In this document: positions 1 through 6,547 of the stretch, in pieces
Layout of the letters: every line of letters starts with the position of its first letter
How positions within the stretch are numbered: the stretch's first letter is position 1
Source of the DNA: Actinomycetes bacterium
GTDB taxonomy: Bacteria; Actinomycetota; Thermoleophilia; Solirubrobacterales; 70-9
Direction of reading: 5' to 3'
Length of the DNA: 10,016 nt
Assembly: GCA_023436605.1 (NCBI GenBank)
Contig: JAEZIQ010000029.1
Coordinates: forward strand, 1-10,016
Translations under genes and position numbers: made by a program
Notes under the pieces: generated by a model
Told to the model about the DNA's origin: nothing
What the model saw: the letters and a program-made list of their open reading frames with translations, nothing else
Database searches by the model: none

Positions 1-141
1 ATCCAGGCCTTCACTCCCGCCTGCGACGCCCTCTTCGTCCCCGACATCGACGGCGCCCTTGACGAGGAAACCGCCAAGCGCCGCTTCTGGCGAGCCTTCC
101 GCACCCTCGGTCGCTGGCACGACGACCTCCCGCCCTACTAG
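1..141 (+). CDS. C-terminal end of an unrecognised protein (5' end outside window)
   Basis: Frame 1 is open from the first base to a TAG at 139-141 and gives 46 residues, beginning IQAFTPACDALF and ending LGRWHDDLPPY. The codons are strongly G/C-ending (GCC, CTC, GAC, CGC), like the genes downstream, which supports real coding. The tail is mixed charged and aromatic, with no membrane segment and no motif I can assign to a family; it probably belongs to a soluble protein. It shares the strand of gdhA but lies 178 bp upstream, across a structured intergenic region, so co-transcription is not evident. I do not recognise the gene. Confidence concerns the existence of a coding tail, not a function. 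Confidence 0.6.
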   Translation: MQAFTPACDALFVPDIDGALDEETAKRRFWRAFRTLGRWHDDLPPY

Positions 142-154
142 CCCGCAGGACCCA

Positions 155-177
155 TTTCGATCCGAAAAAGATCGAGA
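155..177. repeat. Inverted repeat just after the first gene (possible 3' hairpin)
   Basis: TCGATC at 157-162 pairs perfectly with GATCGA at 170-175 across a 7-base A-rich loop. One G-T and one further A-T pair extend the stem to 155-177. It begins 13 bases after the stop codon of the partial gene, a normal place for a transcript-ending hairpin, but no T-run follows on the plus strand. It may stabilise or end the upstream transcript. The pairing is seen directly; the role is inference. Confidence 0.35.
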
Positions 178-188
178 CGGACGAAGGC

Positions 189-201
189 GGCGATAATCGC
201 C
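189..201. promoter_or_regulatory. 13-bp palindrome overlapping a GATAAT -10-like element upstream of gdhA
   Basis: GGCGAT-A-ATCGCC is a perfect inverted repeat with a single central A. GATAAT at 192-197, within it, resembles a sigma-70 -10 box; no good -35 is visible 16-18 bases upstream. If used as a promoter, transcription would start near 204 and give gdhA a leader of about 115 nt. A palindrome lying on a -10 box is the usual form of a repressor operator, but no regulator can be named from this sequence alone. Confidence 0.35.
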
Positions 202-204
202 CAC

Positions 205-235
205 TTCCGCCATCTCGTTTTTCCTCAGGGCGGAA
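205..235. repeat. Inverted repeat in the gdhA leader
   Basis: TTCCGCC at 205-211 is the exact reverse complement of GGCGGAA at 229-235, with 17 bases between. It follows the palindrome at 189-201 and would lie in the gdhA leader if transcription starts near 204. The pairing is observed; a role in RNA is conjecture. Confidence 0.3.
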
Positions 236-273
236 AGTGCTGGAGGTTTTCGTCCTTCTGGTGACCGCTTTCG

Positions 274-291
274 GGGCCTCCGACGGAGCCC
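274..291. repeat. GC-rich hairpin 28 bases upstream of gdhA
   Basis: CTCC (278-281) pairs with GGAG (285-288) around a GAC loop. GGG (274-276) pairs with CCC (289-291), leaving C277 bulged. There is no T-run after it, so it is not a standard intrinsic terminator. It lies between the putative promoter and the gdhA ribosome binding site and could influence leader structure. Confidence 0.3.
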
Positions 292-319
292 TCGACTAGG
301 TCGCAGGGCAGAGGGGACT

Positions 320-1708
320 ATGGTCAGTCCCGTGAGTGACGAAATCGAAACCCCGCAGGTTTCAATGGAGATCGATCCCAGGCTGGCGCCTGTGCTTGAG
401 ACCGTGCGGCGCAGAAATCCAGCTGAACCCGAGTTCCACGAAGCCGTCGAACGGGTTCTCAGGACGATCGGACCGGTGCTCAGGAACCGTCCCGAGTATC
501 TCGAGGCCAAACTGGTCGAACGCATCTGTGAGCCGGAGCGGCAGATCATCTTCCGGGTGCCCTGGATCGACGACGAGGGCACGGTGCAGGTGAACCGCGG
601 CTACCGGGTCGAGTTCAACGGGGCACTTGGCCCCTACAAGGGCGGACTTCGTTTCGACCCTTCGGTCAATTCGAGCATCGTCAAGTTCCTCGGTTTCGAA
701 CAGGTCTTCAAGAACGCCCTGACCGGGCTGCCGCTCGGCGGCGGCAAGGGCGGATCCGATTTCGATCCCCGCGGGCGATCCGAGAACGAGGTGATGAGGT
801 TCTGCCAGTCGTTCATGACCGAGCTCTGGCGTCATGTGGGCGAGTACACCGACGTGCCGGCCGGTGACATCGGGGTCGGGGAGCGTGAGATCGGATATCT
901 CTTCGGCCAGTACCGGCGAATCACCAACCGCTACGAATCCGGCGTCCTGACCGGCAAGGGGCTGGCCTGGGGCGGGGCCAGGGTTCGTCGCGAGGCGACC
1001 GGTTACGGCACCGCCTACTTCGCCCAGGAAATGCTGAGGGCCGAAGGCTCGTCGCTGGTTGACCGGACGGTCACCGTTTCCGGCTCGGGTAACGTCGCGA
1101 TCTACGCGATCGAGAAGGTTCAGCAGCTCGGCGGGACCGTGGTCGGATGTTCCGATTCCAGCGGTTACGTGCATGACCCCGACGGCATCGATCTGCCCTT
1201 GCTGAAGCAGGTCAAGGAGGTCGAACGGGCGAGGTTGACCCGCTATGTGGAGGAGCGGCCGAAAGCCAGGTACGTCGAGGGCGGGAAGATTTGGGAGATC
1301 CCCGCCGAAGTCGCCCTCCCTTGCGCGACGCAGAACGAACTCGATGAGGACGACGCCCGCAAGCTGGTCGAATCCGGCGTGCTCGTCGTGGCCGAGGGAG
1401 CGAACATGCCCTGCACCGCGGGGGCGATCAGCGTCCTGCGTGCGGGCGGGGTCCTGTTCGGTCCCGGCAAGGCGGCCAACGCGGGCGGGGTCGCGACCAG
1501 CGCTCTCGAGATGCAGCAGAACGCTTCCCGCGACTCCTGGACCTTCGAGCACACCGAGGCCCGTCTGGTGGAGATCATGCGGGACATCCACGACTCCTGT
1601 TACGAGATGGCCGAACAGGCCGGGGTGCCGGGCGACTACATCGTCGGGGCCAACAACGCCGGCTTCGTCAGGGTCGCCGACGCAATGCTGGCTTTCGGCG
1701 TGGTCTGA
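320..1708 (+). CDS. gdhA: NADP-specific glutamate dehydrogenase
   Basis: Cytoplasmic enzyme that reductively aminates 2-oxoglutarate with ammonium and NADPH to glutamate, a direct entry of nitrogen into metabolism. At 462 residues it is close to the usual length of hexameric bacterial NADP-GDH (about 450). The substrate-binding half carries GPYKGGLRF (104-112, with the conserved Lys107), Lys131 in FKNAL, GGGKGGSDFDP (140-150, catalytic-region Lys143) and DVPAGDIGVG (178-187, with the conserved Asp183). The Rossmann half carries SGSGNVA (254-260), and CSDSSG (277-282) is the form typical of NADP-preferring members. EGANMP (369-374) and GPGKAANAGGV (381-391) are further family signatures. The ATG at 320 follows a GAGGGG purine run at 311-316; a GTG at 332 is less well placed. 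The first 18 or so residues are a variable extension. The gene is transcribed alone and its stop lies 9 bases from the end of the opposing operon. Confidence 0.97.
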   Translation: MVSPVSDEIETPQVSMEIDPRLAPVLETVRRRNPAEPEFHEAVERVLRTIGPVLRNRPEYLEAKLVERICEPERQIIFRVPWIDDEGTVQVNRGYRVEFNGALGPYKGGLRFDPSVNSSIVKFLGFEQVFKNALTGLPLGGGKGGSDFDPRGRSENEVMRFCQSFMTELWRHVGEYTDVPAGDIGVGEREIGYLFGQYRRITNRYESGVLTGKGLAWGGARVRREATGYGTAYFAQEMLRAEGSSLVDRTVTVSGSGNVAIYAIEKVQQLGGTVVGCSDSSGYVHDPDGIDLPLLKQVKEVERARLTRYVEERPKARYVEGGKIWEIPAEVALPCATQNELDEDDARKLVESGVLVVAEGANMPCTAGAISVLRAGGVLFGPGKAANAGGVATSALEMQQNASRDSWTFEHTEARLVEIMRDIHDSCYEMAEQAGVPGDYIVGANNAGFVRVADAMLAFGVV

Positions 1709-1717
1709 GCAACCGGT

Positions 1718-2443
1718 TCAGTCGGTCCACCAGCCGGGTTCGGTTCCGCCGTCACCTTTGTGCTTCTGGCCGAAGGCGAGGATCTCCATGCCTTCGTCGC
1801 CGGCCTCGAAGCAGCGGGTGACCTCGGGTCCGACCCGGACGAAGTCGCCCTTGGTCAGGTCTTCGATCTCGTCATCGAGCTTGATCCGGCCGGAACCTTC
1901 GGAAACGAAGTAGACCTCTTCGGCCTTGTCGTGGTAGTGGCCGAAGGGCTGACGCTGGCCCGGCTTGATCCGGAAGTAGGCGAACCCGGTCTGGCGGATG
2001 CCGACGTCCTCGCCGGCAAAGCGGGCTTCGGTGATGTCACCCATACCGAAGCCGGGAGCCTTGTCTTCGATCCGGTCGATCGATGTGATCGTGTATCCGG
2101 GTTCGGGTATTGCCGAACGGGGATCGTCTAGTCGGGCCCTGACCCCACCTCGGGGGATCAGTTCGATTACCTCGATGTCTTCGATCAGCGGACGGGCCCT
2201 GTCGATCCGTTCCTTGTTGCCCTCGTCTTCCAGCGACGCCTTGATCGAATCCTGATTGGCCCAGGCTTCGGTCACCCAGACCGTGTCGGGATCGAAGACG
2301 GACTGGTGGACTTCGTATTGAAGGCAACCCTCAAAAGCCCGGTTGGCCTCGGCCGCTTCCAGCATGATCTCGGCCAGCTCACCTCCCTTGCCGGCTTTCG
2401 CGGTGGCCTTGGCGTAACGGGAAATCCTCTCGTTATCGGGCAT
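1718..2443 (-). CDS. ABM-like domain fused to a cupin domain
   Basis: A 241-residue soluble protein with two small domains. Residues 6-95 resemble the dimeric alpha-beta barrel antibiotic-biosynthesis-monooxygenase (ABM) fold: YAKATAKAGKGGELAEIMLEA, then GCLQYEVHQSVFDPDTVWVTEAW, then a helix. Residues 140-235 are a cupin: PFGHYHDKAEEVYFVSEGSG (166-185) is cupin motif 1 with His169, His171 and Glu175/176 as likely metal ligands, and GDFVRVGPEVTRCFEAG (199-215) is motif 2. In motif 2 the usual fourth ligand His appears to be Arg210, so metal binding may be altered. Both folds occur in small-molecule oxygenases and in detoxification of reactive compounds, but no substrate can be read from the sequence. 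It is the last gene of the minus-strand block, 44 bases after the UPF0114 gene, and ends convergently against gdhA. The shine-dalgarno is weak. The domain calls are firm; the function is unknown. Confidence 0.85.
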   Translation of the reverse strand: MPDNERISRYAKATAKAGKGGELAEIMLEAAEANRAFEGCLQYEVHQSVFDPDTVWVTEAWANQDSIKASLEDEGNKERIDRARPLIEDIEVIELIPRGGVRARLDDPRSAIPEPGYTITSIDRIEDKAPGFGMGDITEARFAGEDVGIRQTGFAYFRIKPGQRQPFGHYHDKAEEVYFVSEGSGRIKLDDEIEDLTKGDFVRVGPEVTRCFEAGDEGMEILAFGQKHKGDGGTEPGWWTD

Positions 2444-2487
2444 GCCCGCACTCTACCCCGGCCCTCGGGGTGCAACGCAACTACGGG

Positions 2488-3087
2488 TCAGGGGCCGTGG
2501 TCCTGCTTTGGCGAGAGGAACTTGTCGATCATCGCCAAGCCGATTGCGGAAAGCACGAAGACGACGTGAATGATCGTCTGCCACATCACTTCCACCTCGG
2601 TCAGGGCCGTGTTCTCTGAGCCGTATTCGATGAAGGTCTTGAGCAGGTGGATCGAGGAGATGCCGACGATCGCCATTGCCAGCTTTACCTTCAGCACGTT
2701 CGCGTTTACGTGCGAAAGCCACTCCGGCTGGTCGGGATGGTCCGACACCTGCTTGATGCGAGAAACGAAGGTCTCGTATCCGCCGATGATCACCATGATC
2801 AGCAGGTTGGCGATCATCACCACGTCGACCAGGCCGAGCACGATGAGCATCACATCGTTCTCGTCGAGGTGACCGAAGTCGGCAACGAGGTGGACCAGTT
2901 CCTTCCAGAACTTCACTACGTAGACGGCCTGGGCGAAAATCAGGCCGATGTAGAGCGGGGCCTGGATCCAACGGCTGCCGAAGATCGTCCAGCCGATGAT
3001 CGTTGCCGGAGTGCGTGCACTCTCGGGTTTGGGTGCCATTTCGGATTCGGTGATTTCGCCCTGGGGGGCGTCAGGTGCCTGGGACAT
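2488..3087 (-). CDS. UPF0114 (YqhA-like) inner-membrane protein
   Basis: A 199-residue integral membrane protein of the UPF0114/YqhA family, which has no established biochemical role. The match rests on the ordered pattern SRWIQAPLYIGLIFAQ (38-53), the acidic segment then LIVLGLVDVVMIANLLIMVIIGGYETFVS (81-109), SIHLLKTFIE (145-154) and IIHVVFVLSAIGLAMIDK (172-189), which track the E. coli protein closely. Four membrane segments are predicted at about 41-60, 80-101, 137-153 and 170-189. It is longer at the N terminus than YqhA, with a polar Pro/Glu-rich tail of about 28 residues. The Met17 alternative would remove part of that tail, but the first ATG has AAAGGA about 10 bases upstream. It lies between the monooxygenase gene (47 bases) and the ABM-cupin gene (44 bases), on the same strand. 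Confidence 0.92.
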   Translation of the reverse strand: MSQAPDAPQGEITESEMAPKPESARTPATIIGWTIFGSRWIQAPLYIGLIFAQAVYVVKFWKELVHLVADFGHLDENDVMLIVLGLVDVVMIANLLIMVIIGGYETFVSRIKQVSDHPDQPEWLSHVNANVLKVKLAMAIVGISSIHLLKTFIEYGSENTALTEVEVMWQTIIHVVFVLSAIGLAMIDKFLSPKQDHGP

Positions 3088-3134
3088 CGGCCCGGAATCC
3101 TTTCAAACCGGCATGAACGGTGCGATTGCGGCCC

Positions 3135-3929
3135 TCAGGCCGGGGCGGCGGCCCGGGCCAGTTCGACCATCGGCTCGACCCGGGCGGAGGCGAGTCCGCG
3201 GACCACGATCACGTCGAGAGCCTTGTAGGCGGCGAGCTTTTCCTGGGCCTCGGCCCGGTCTCTGGCGGCGACGCCGACCGTACCTTCGGGTTCGCCGAGC
3301 CGATCGAAGTGGTCGCGGTAGCCCTTGTGCAGGTCGCGGTAGAAGGACTCTTCCTTGGCCAGGCGTTCGGTCGCATCGTCACCGACCGCGGTGCGCACGT
3401 AACCGAAGACCGGGGGAGCGTCATGGCCCGCCGCGGCTGCACCGTCCTCCACCTTCATCCGCGCGGACGCAGCGAAATCGGGAGTCATCCAGTTGAAGAA
3501 GGCGCCGTCGTACTCGGATCCGGCCAGGGCGCACATCTTCGGGCCCATCGCGGCCATGACGACGCGGATCCCCGGCAGCTTCGCGCGGAGAAACCCGATC
3601 TGTTCGCTCATGAAGGTGAGCGGCTTCTTCGAGAAGCCGGCCCCCACCCCGATCCAGAGTCGTGAGGGATCGAGTCCCAGCCTCTCGATGTCGGCGGCGA
3701 TCACTTCCGGTCCCTGGCGGTCGAGGGCGATCACGGCCACACCGAGTTCGATCCCGTCGGCTCCCTTGGCGAACTCGGCCAGGGTGTCAAGGCCCTTGGC
3801 GGCCGGGTGGTCGTTGGCCCAGATCGAGCTGTAGCCATACTCCTCACAGGCTGCGGCCAGCGGGGCGCAGACTTCCTCGGGCAGACCGGCGGCAACTCCA
3901 AAAGCGCGCTTCTGGGCGATACGGGTCAC
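3135..3929 (-). CDS. Luciferase-like monooxygenase (LLM) family, probably F420- or flavin-dependent
   Basis: A 264-residue TIM-barrel oxidoreductase of the bacterial-luciferase superfamily. Supporting features are an early AACEEYGYSSIWANDH segment (26-41), ELGVAVIAL (61-69, the strand-2 region), SRLWIGVGAGFSKKPL (89-104, the nucleotide/phosphate-binding loop typical of F420-dependent LLM proteins) and the late EPMVELARAA helix. It is shorter than many members (usually about 290-340), suggesting trimmed loops. Cofactor choice between FMN and F420 cannot be decided from sequence alone; the substrate is unknown. The start is GTG: its codon overlaps the TGA of the upstream methyltransferase as GTGA (3929-3926), and a perfect AAGGAGG (complement of 3937-3943) sits 7 bases upstream, inside the last codons of that gene. 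Translational coupling is very likely. Confidence 0.88.
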   Translation of the reverse strand: MTRIAQKRAFGVAAGLPEEVCAPLAAACEEYGYSSIWANDHPAAKGLDTLAEFAKGADGIELGVAVIALDRQGPEVIAADIERLGLDPSRLWIGVGAGFSKKPLTFMSEQIGFLRAKLPGIRVVMAAMGPKMCALAGSEYDGAFFNWMTPDFAASARMKVEDGAAAAGHDAPPVFGYVRTAVGDDATERLAKEESFYRDLHKGYRDHFDRLGEPEGTVGVAARDRAEAQEKLAAYKALDVIVVRGLASARVEPMVELARAAAPA

Positions 3930-5371
3930 TGGCCTGCCTCCTTCGCGGCCTGGCGCCGCTCATCTCGTTCGCGACGCTTCCGGTCGCTGGGGGATTCAAC
4001 GTACTTGACCTCGCCGATCAGGTCGAACTGGGCGACACACTCGATGTGCGGGGTCTGGGGAAACATGTCAACCGGACGCACCCGGGTCAAACGGTAGCCG
4101 GCCTCGATCAGCTGGGCCGCGTTTGGCGCCAGGGTGGTCGGGTTGCAGGAGATGTAGACGATACGGCGGGCCTCACACTCGATCAGACGACGCACGATCT
4201 TGGCCGAGAGTCCGGCCCGGGGCGGGTCGATCGTCACCACATCGGGCCGGCCGGCCTCTTCGATCAGGGGCCGCATGCCGGTGCGCGCGTTGGCCGCGAC
4301 GAAGCGGGCGTTTGTGATCCCGTTTGCCTTGGCGTTCCGCTTCGCGTTCTCGATCGCGTCGGGGACGATCTCGAGGCCCCAGACCTGGCCGGCATCGCGC
4401 GCCATGCTGAGGCCGATCGTGCCGACGCCGCAGAACAGGTCAAAGAGCTTCTCGTTTCCGGTCAGCCCCGCGTATTCGGCCGCCTGGCCGTAGAGCTTTT
4501 CGGCCATCTCGGTGTTGGTCTGGAAGAAGGCGTCATGGGAGAGCTCGATGTCGAGGTCGAAGATCCGCTCGCGCAGGACTTCTTCGCCGAGCACACCGGT
4601 CGGACCGGAAGTCGATCCGGAGGGGCCGTCGATGATCGTGTGGAGGTCGACCGGCGGCCGGGGGAAATTCGCCTTCGAAGTGACCAGCCGGGTCTGGATC
4701 TGGCCGGTGCGTCGTCCCTCCCGGATCACCAGGTTGCGAAGGATGCCGCGGTGGTCACGGGGGTCGTAGGCGTTGAGACCTTCGGCTTTGGCCCAGGCGA
4801 GCACCTCGTTACGGGCGGCGTTGGTCGCCTCCGAGGAGAGGTGGCAGTCCTCGATGTCGAGAACCTCGTCCCAGCGGCCGCGCGGATGGAAACCAAGCAC
4901 CAGCTCGTCGTCCTGTTCCCCGAACGAGTACTCGACCTTGTTGCGGTAGCGCCACTGTTCGTCGGCACCGATGATCGGGTCCATGTTGAGATCACGGATC
5001 CCGCCGATCCGGGTCAGGGCGTCGGCGACGTGCTCCTCCTTGAAGGCGAGCTGCTTCTCGTAGCTGAGCGCCTGCCAGGAGGCGCCAGGGCAGGCTTCGC
5101 CCTGGTGAACGTCGGTGTCGGGCTGGCGGTCCGGTCCCGGGCTGACGATCTCGAGTGCGTTGGCTTCCGCGTAACCGCGCTTTGACTTGGTGATCTCCGC
5201 GCGCACCTTGTCACCGGGCAGTCCCCCGTTGACGAAGACGACGTACCCCCCTGGTTTGGTGATGCCGCGACCGCCGTAGGCGAGGGTTTCAATCTCGCCT
5301 TCGAAGGTCTCGCCGCGGCGCAGACGGGTCGGTGGGGTGGAGGGCTTCGTTGCAGACATTGGACTCACCAC
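3926..5371 (-). CDS. TrmA/RlmD-family RNA (uracil-5-)-methyltransferase with TRAM domain
   Basis: SAM-dependent methyltransferase that forms 5-methyluridine in rRNA or tRNA. An N-terminal TRAM RNA-binding domain lies at about 17-75 (GETFEGEIETLAYGGRGI). The catalytic half shows FFQTN (282-286), DLFCGVGTIGL (311-321, SAM loop), IDPPRAG (381-387), YISCNP (406-411) with nucleophile Cys409, and PHIECV (441-446) with the likely base Glu444. These place it in the RlmD/RlmCD/TrmA group; which uridine it modifies cannot be read. The Fe-S cysteine cluster usual in RlmD is eroded: around GEACPGASWQ (91-100) only Cys94 remains, with Cys176 as the distal ligand equivalent. The boundary given begins at a GTG (5371), but the ATG at 5359-5357 fits the TRAM start better and has GGTGAG just upstream, giving 477 residues. 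First gene of the minus-strand block; overlaps the LLM gene by 4 bases. Confidence 0.93.
   Translation of the reverse strand: MVSPMSATKPSTPPTRLRRGETFEGEIETLAYGGRGITKPGGYVVFVNGGLPGDKVRAEITKSKRGYAEANALEIVSPGPDRQPDTDVHQGEACPGASWQALSYEKQLAFKEEHVADALTRIGGIRDLNMDPIIGADEQWRYRNKVEYSFGEQDDELVLGFHPRGRWDEVLDIEDCHLSSEATNAARNEVLAWAKAEGLNAYDPRDHRGILRNLVIREGRRTGQIQTRLVTSKANFPRPPVDLHTIIDGPSGSTSGPTGVLGEEVLRERIFDLDIELSHDAFFQTNTEMAEKLYGQAAEYAGLTGNEKLFDLFCGVGTIGLSMARDAGQVWGLEIVPDAIENAKRNAKANGITNARFVAANARTGMRPLIEEAGRPDVVTIDPPRAGLSAKIVRRLIECEARRIVYISCNPTTLAPNAAQLIEAGYRLTRVRPVDMFPQTPHIECVAQFDLIGEVKYVESPSDRKRRERDERRQAAKEAGQ
3937..3943 (-). promoter_or_regulatory. Strong Shine-Dalgarno deciding the GTG start of the LLM gene
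   Basis: On the minus strand this reads AAGGAGG, a full anti-16S match, 7 bases before the GTG at 3929. It encodes part of the Lys-Glu-Ala-Gly tail of the upstream methyltransferase. It is the best ribosome binding site in the window and fixes the start of the monooxygenase. Confidence 0.85.
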
Positions 5372-5406
5372 TATCTCAGGCTGAAAGCGGGATTAGTATT
5401 CCCCTC
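5360..5406. promoter_or_regulatory. Divergent promoter region between the methyltransferase operon and argF
   Basis: Only 47 bases separate the ATG of the minus-strand methyltransferase (5359) from the TTG of argF (5407), so both promoters must lie here or inside the genes. The AT-richest part, 5392-5400, contains TAGTAT on the plus strand (5394-5399) and TACTAAT on the minus strand; each resembles a -10 box. No convincing -35 is seen for either. No recognisable ArgR box is visible. Confidence 0.4.
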
Positions 5407-6300
5407 TTGACCGAAGCACGCCCCAGGCATTACATCGATGGCTCCGAGATCTCCGGAGGCCGGCTCGTCGAACTGATCGACCGGGCCGAGGAACTGAAGG
5501 CCGGACGCCCCGCCGAGGGAGGTTCGGCCCTGGCCGGCAAGTCGGTTGCCCTGATCTTCGAGAAGCCTTCGACCCGGACCCGGATCTCCTTCGAGGTCGG
5601 GGTGGTCGAGCTGGGTGGCCATCCGGTCGTCCTGCGCGGTGACGAGATGCAGCTCTCGCGCGGCGAGTCGGTCGAGGACACGGCCCGGGTCCTTTCCCGG
5701 TTCGTATCCGCAATCGTGATCCGTTCCGGCTCGCACGAGAACGTGGTCACCCTGGGCGAGTACGCGAGCGTGCCGGTGATCAACGCTCTCACCCCGCTGT
5801 ACCACCCCTGCCAGGCCCTGGCCGACCTGCAGACCCTGAAGCAGCGCTTCGGCAACCTCGACGGCCGCAAGATCGCCTACGTCGGTGATGGCAACAACGT
5901 CGCCCGTTCGCTCGCGGTGGCCGGTTCACTTACCGGCGTCGAGGTCGTGGTCGCCGCGCCACGGGGCTATCAGCTCGAGACGGAGGTGCCTGCGACCCTG
6001 ACCGACGACCCGATCGAGGCCGTCTCCGGGGCCGACGCGATCTACGGCGACGTATGGGTCAGCATGGGGGACGAGGACACGGCCGAGCAGCGCCGGGCCG
6101 ATCTTGCCCCGTACCGGATCGACGGCCACCTGCTCTCGCATGCCAAACACGAGACGATCGTCATGCATTGCCTGCCGGCCCATCCCGGGGAGGAGATCAC
6201 CGCCGACGTCCTCTACGGCGATCGCTCTGCGGTCTGGGATCAGGCCGAGAACCGCCTCCACGCCCAGAAGGCCCTGCTCGAGTACCTGCTCGCGGGCTGA
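5407..6300 (+). CDS. argF: Ornithine carbamoyltransferase
   Basis: Joins carbamoyl phosphate and ornithine to citrulline in arginine synthesis; cytoplasmic, normally trimeric. Counting from the TTG, the carbamoyl-phosphate motif FEKPSTRTR is at 51-59, YHPCQ at 132-136, the ornithine-side DVWVSMGDE at 215-223 and HCLPAH at 244-249 with the catalytic Cys245. The length of 297 residues matches the family (about 300-335, here compact). Reading on from an upstream ATG at 5332 would add 25 residues unlike the family and overlap the divergent gene by 28 bases (40 if that gene starts at its GTG), so the TTG at 5407, shortly before the conserved RHYIDGSEIS start region, is preferred. No Shine-Dalgarno precedes it; a TAGTAT box ends 8 bases upstream, which would suit a leaderless mRNA. 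The gene stands alone here rather than in an arg cluster. Confidence 0.93.
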   Translation: MTEARPRHYIDGSEISGGRLVELIDRAEELKAGRPAEGGSALAGKSVALIFEKPSTRTRISFEVGVVELGGHPVVLRGDEMQLSRGESVEDTARVLSRFVSAIVIRSGSHENVVTLGEYASVPVINALTPLYHPCQALADLQTLKQRFGNLDGRKIAYVGDGNNVARSLAVAGSLTGVEVVVAAPRGYQLETEVPATLTDDPIEAVSGADAIYGDVWVSMGDEDTAEQRRADLAPYRIDGHLLSHAKHETIVMHCLPAHPGEEITADVLYGDRSAVWDQAENRLHAQKALLEYLLAG

Positions 6301-6309
6301 CCGGCCCGC
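6292..6309 (+). terminator. GC hairpin over the argF stop codon
   Basis: GCGGGC (6292-6297) pairs exactly with GCCCGC (6304-6309) around a 6-base loop that includes part of the TGA stop. No T-run follows, so this is at best an I-shaped actinobacterial-type terminator or an mRNA 3' stabiliser. Confidence 0.3.
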
Positions 6310-6414
6310 TCCAGCGCCGACTGCCGATCCAAAACGAGACGGCGAAATGTGGCGTTATTGACCCATTCCGACCATCCCGATTGGGCGGAAGTACGACCGG
6401 CAAGTCGCGCTCGG

Positions 6415-6428
6415 CTCTCAACTGAGAG
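6415..6428. repeat. Small inverted repeat upstream of tRNA-Glu
   Basis: CTCTCA-AC-TGAGAG is a 6-bp perfect inverted repeat with a 2-base centre, ending 14 bases before the tRNA. It falls where the tRNA promoter should be; GAGAAT-like bases at its right edge could serve as a -10. A further TTGACC at 6358-6363 resembles a -35 but has no -10 at the right distance. The rest of the 142-bp gap after argF (6301-6442) shows nothing else. Confidence 0.3.
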
Positions 6429-6442
6429 AATGTCCGCCGCGT

Positions 6443-6514
6443 GGCCCCGTGGTGCAACGGTTAGCACGCCAGGTTTTCAACCTGGAAACGCGGGTTCGAC
6501 TCCCGCCGGGGCTA
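6443..6514 (+). tRNA. tRNA-Glu (anticodon TTC)
   Basis: Full cloverleaf: acceptor GGCCCCG (6443-6449) with CGGGGCT (6507-6513, closing with a terminal G-T pair) and discriminator A6514; D-arm GTGC...GCAC; anticodon stem CCAGG/CCTGG around the loop TTTTCAA, giving anticodon TTC and codon GAA; T-arm GCGGG-TTCGACT-CCCGC. The length is 72 nt with no encoded CCA. It lies 33 bases upstream of the lgt start. Confidence 0.96.
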
Positions 6515-6547
6515 CTTCGCGCTGACTCATCGGTAGGGTCCGGGTTC

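Noticed and set aside
362..1591. Long open frame opposite gdhA (minus strand, 409 codons)
   Set aside because: It mirrors the gdhA codon structure in high-GC DNA. The protein is low-complexity in Arg, Gly, Leu and Asp, matches no family I know, and gdhA is certain.
3662..5185. Long plus-strand open frame (507 codons) opposite the methyltransferase and LLM genes
   Set aside because: It spans two clearly real minus-strand genes and their junction; its protein lacks recognisable domains. A GC-bias shadow.
5332..5406. ATG-initiated 25-residue extension of argF
   Set aside because: It would overlap the divergent methyltransferase gene and has no similarity to the start of ornithine carbamoyltransferases.
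6449..6547. N-terminal extension of lgt from an upstream GTG
   Set aside because: These bases are the tRNA-Glu gene and its trailer; Lgt homology starts at about 6551.
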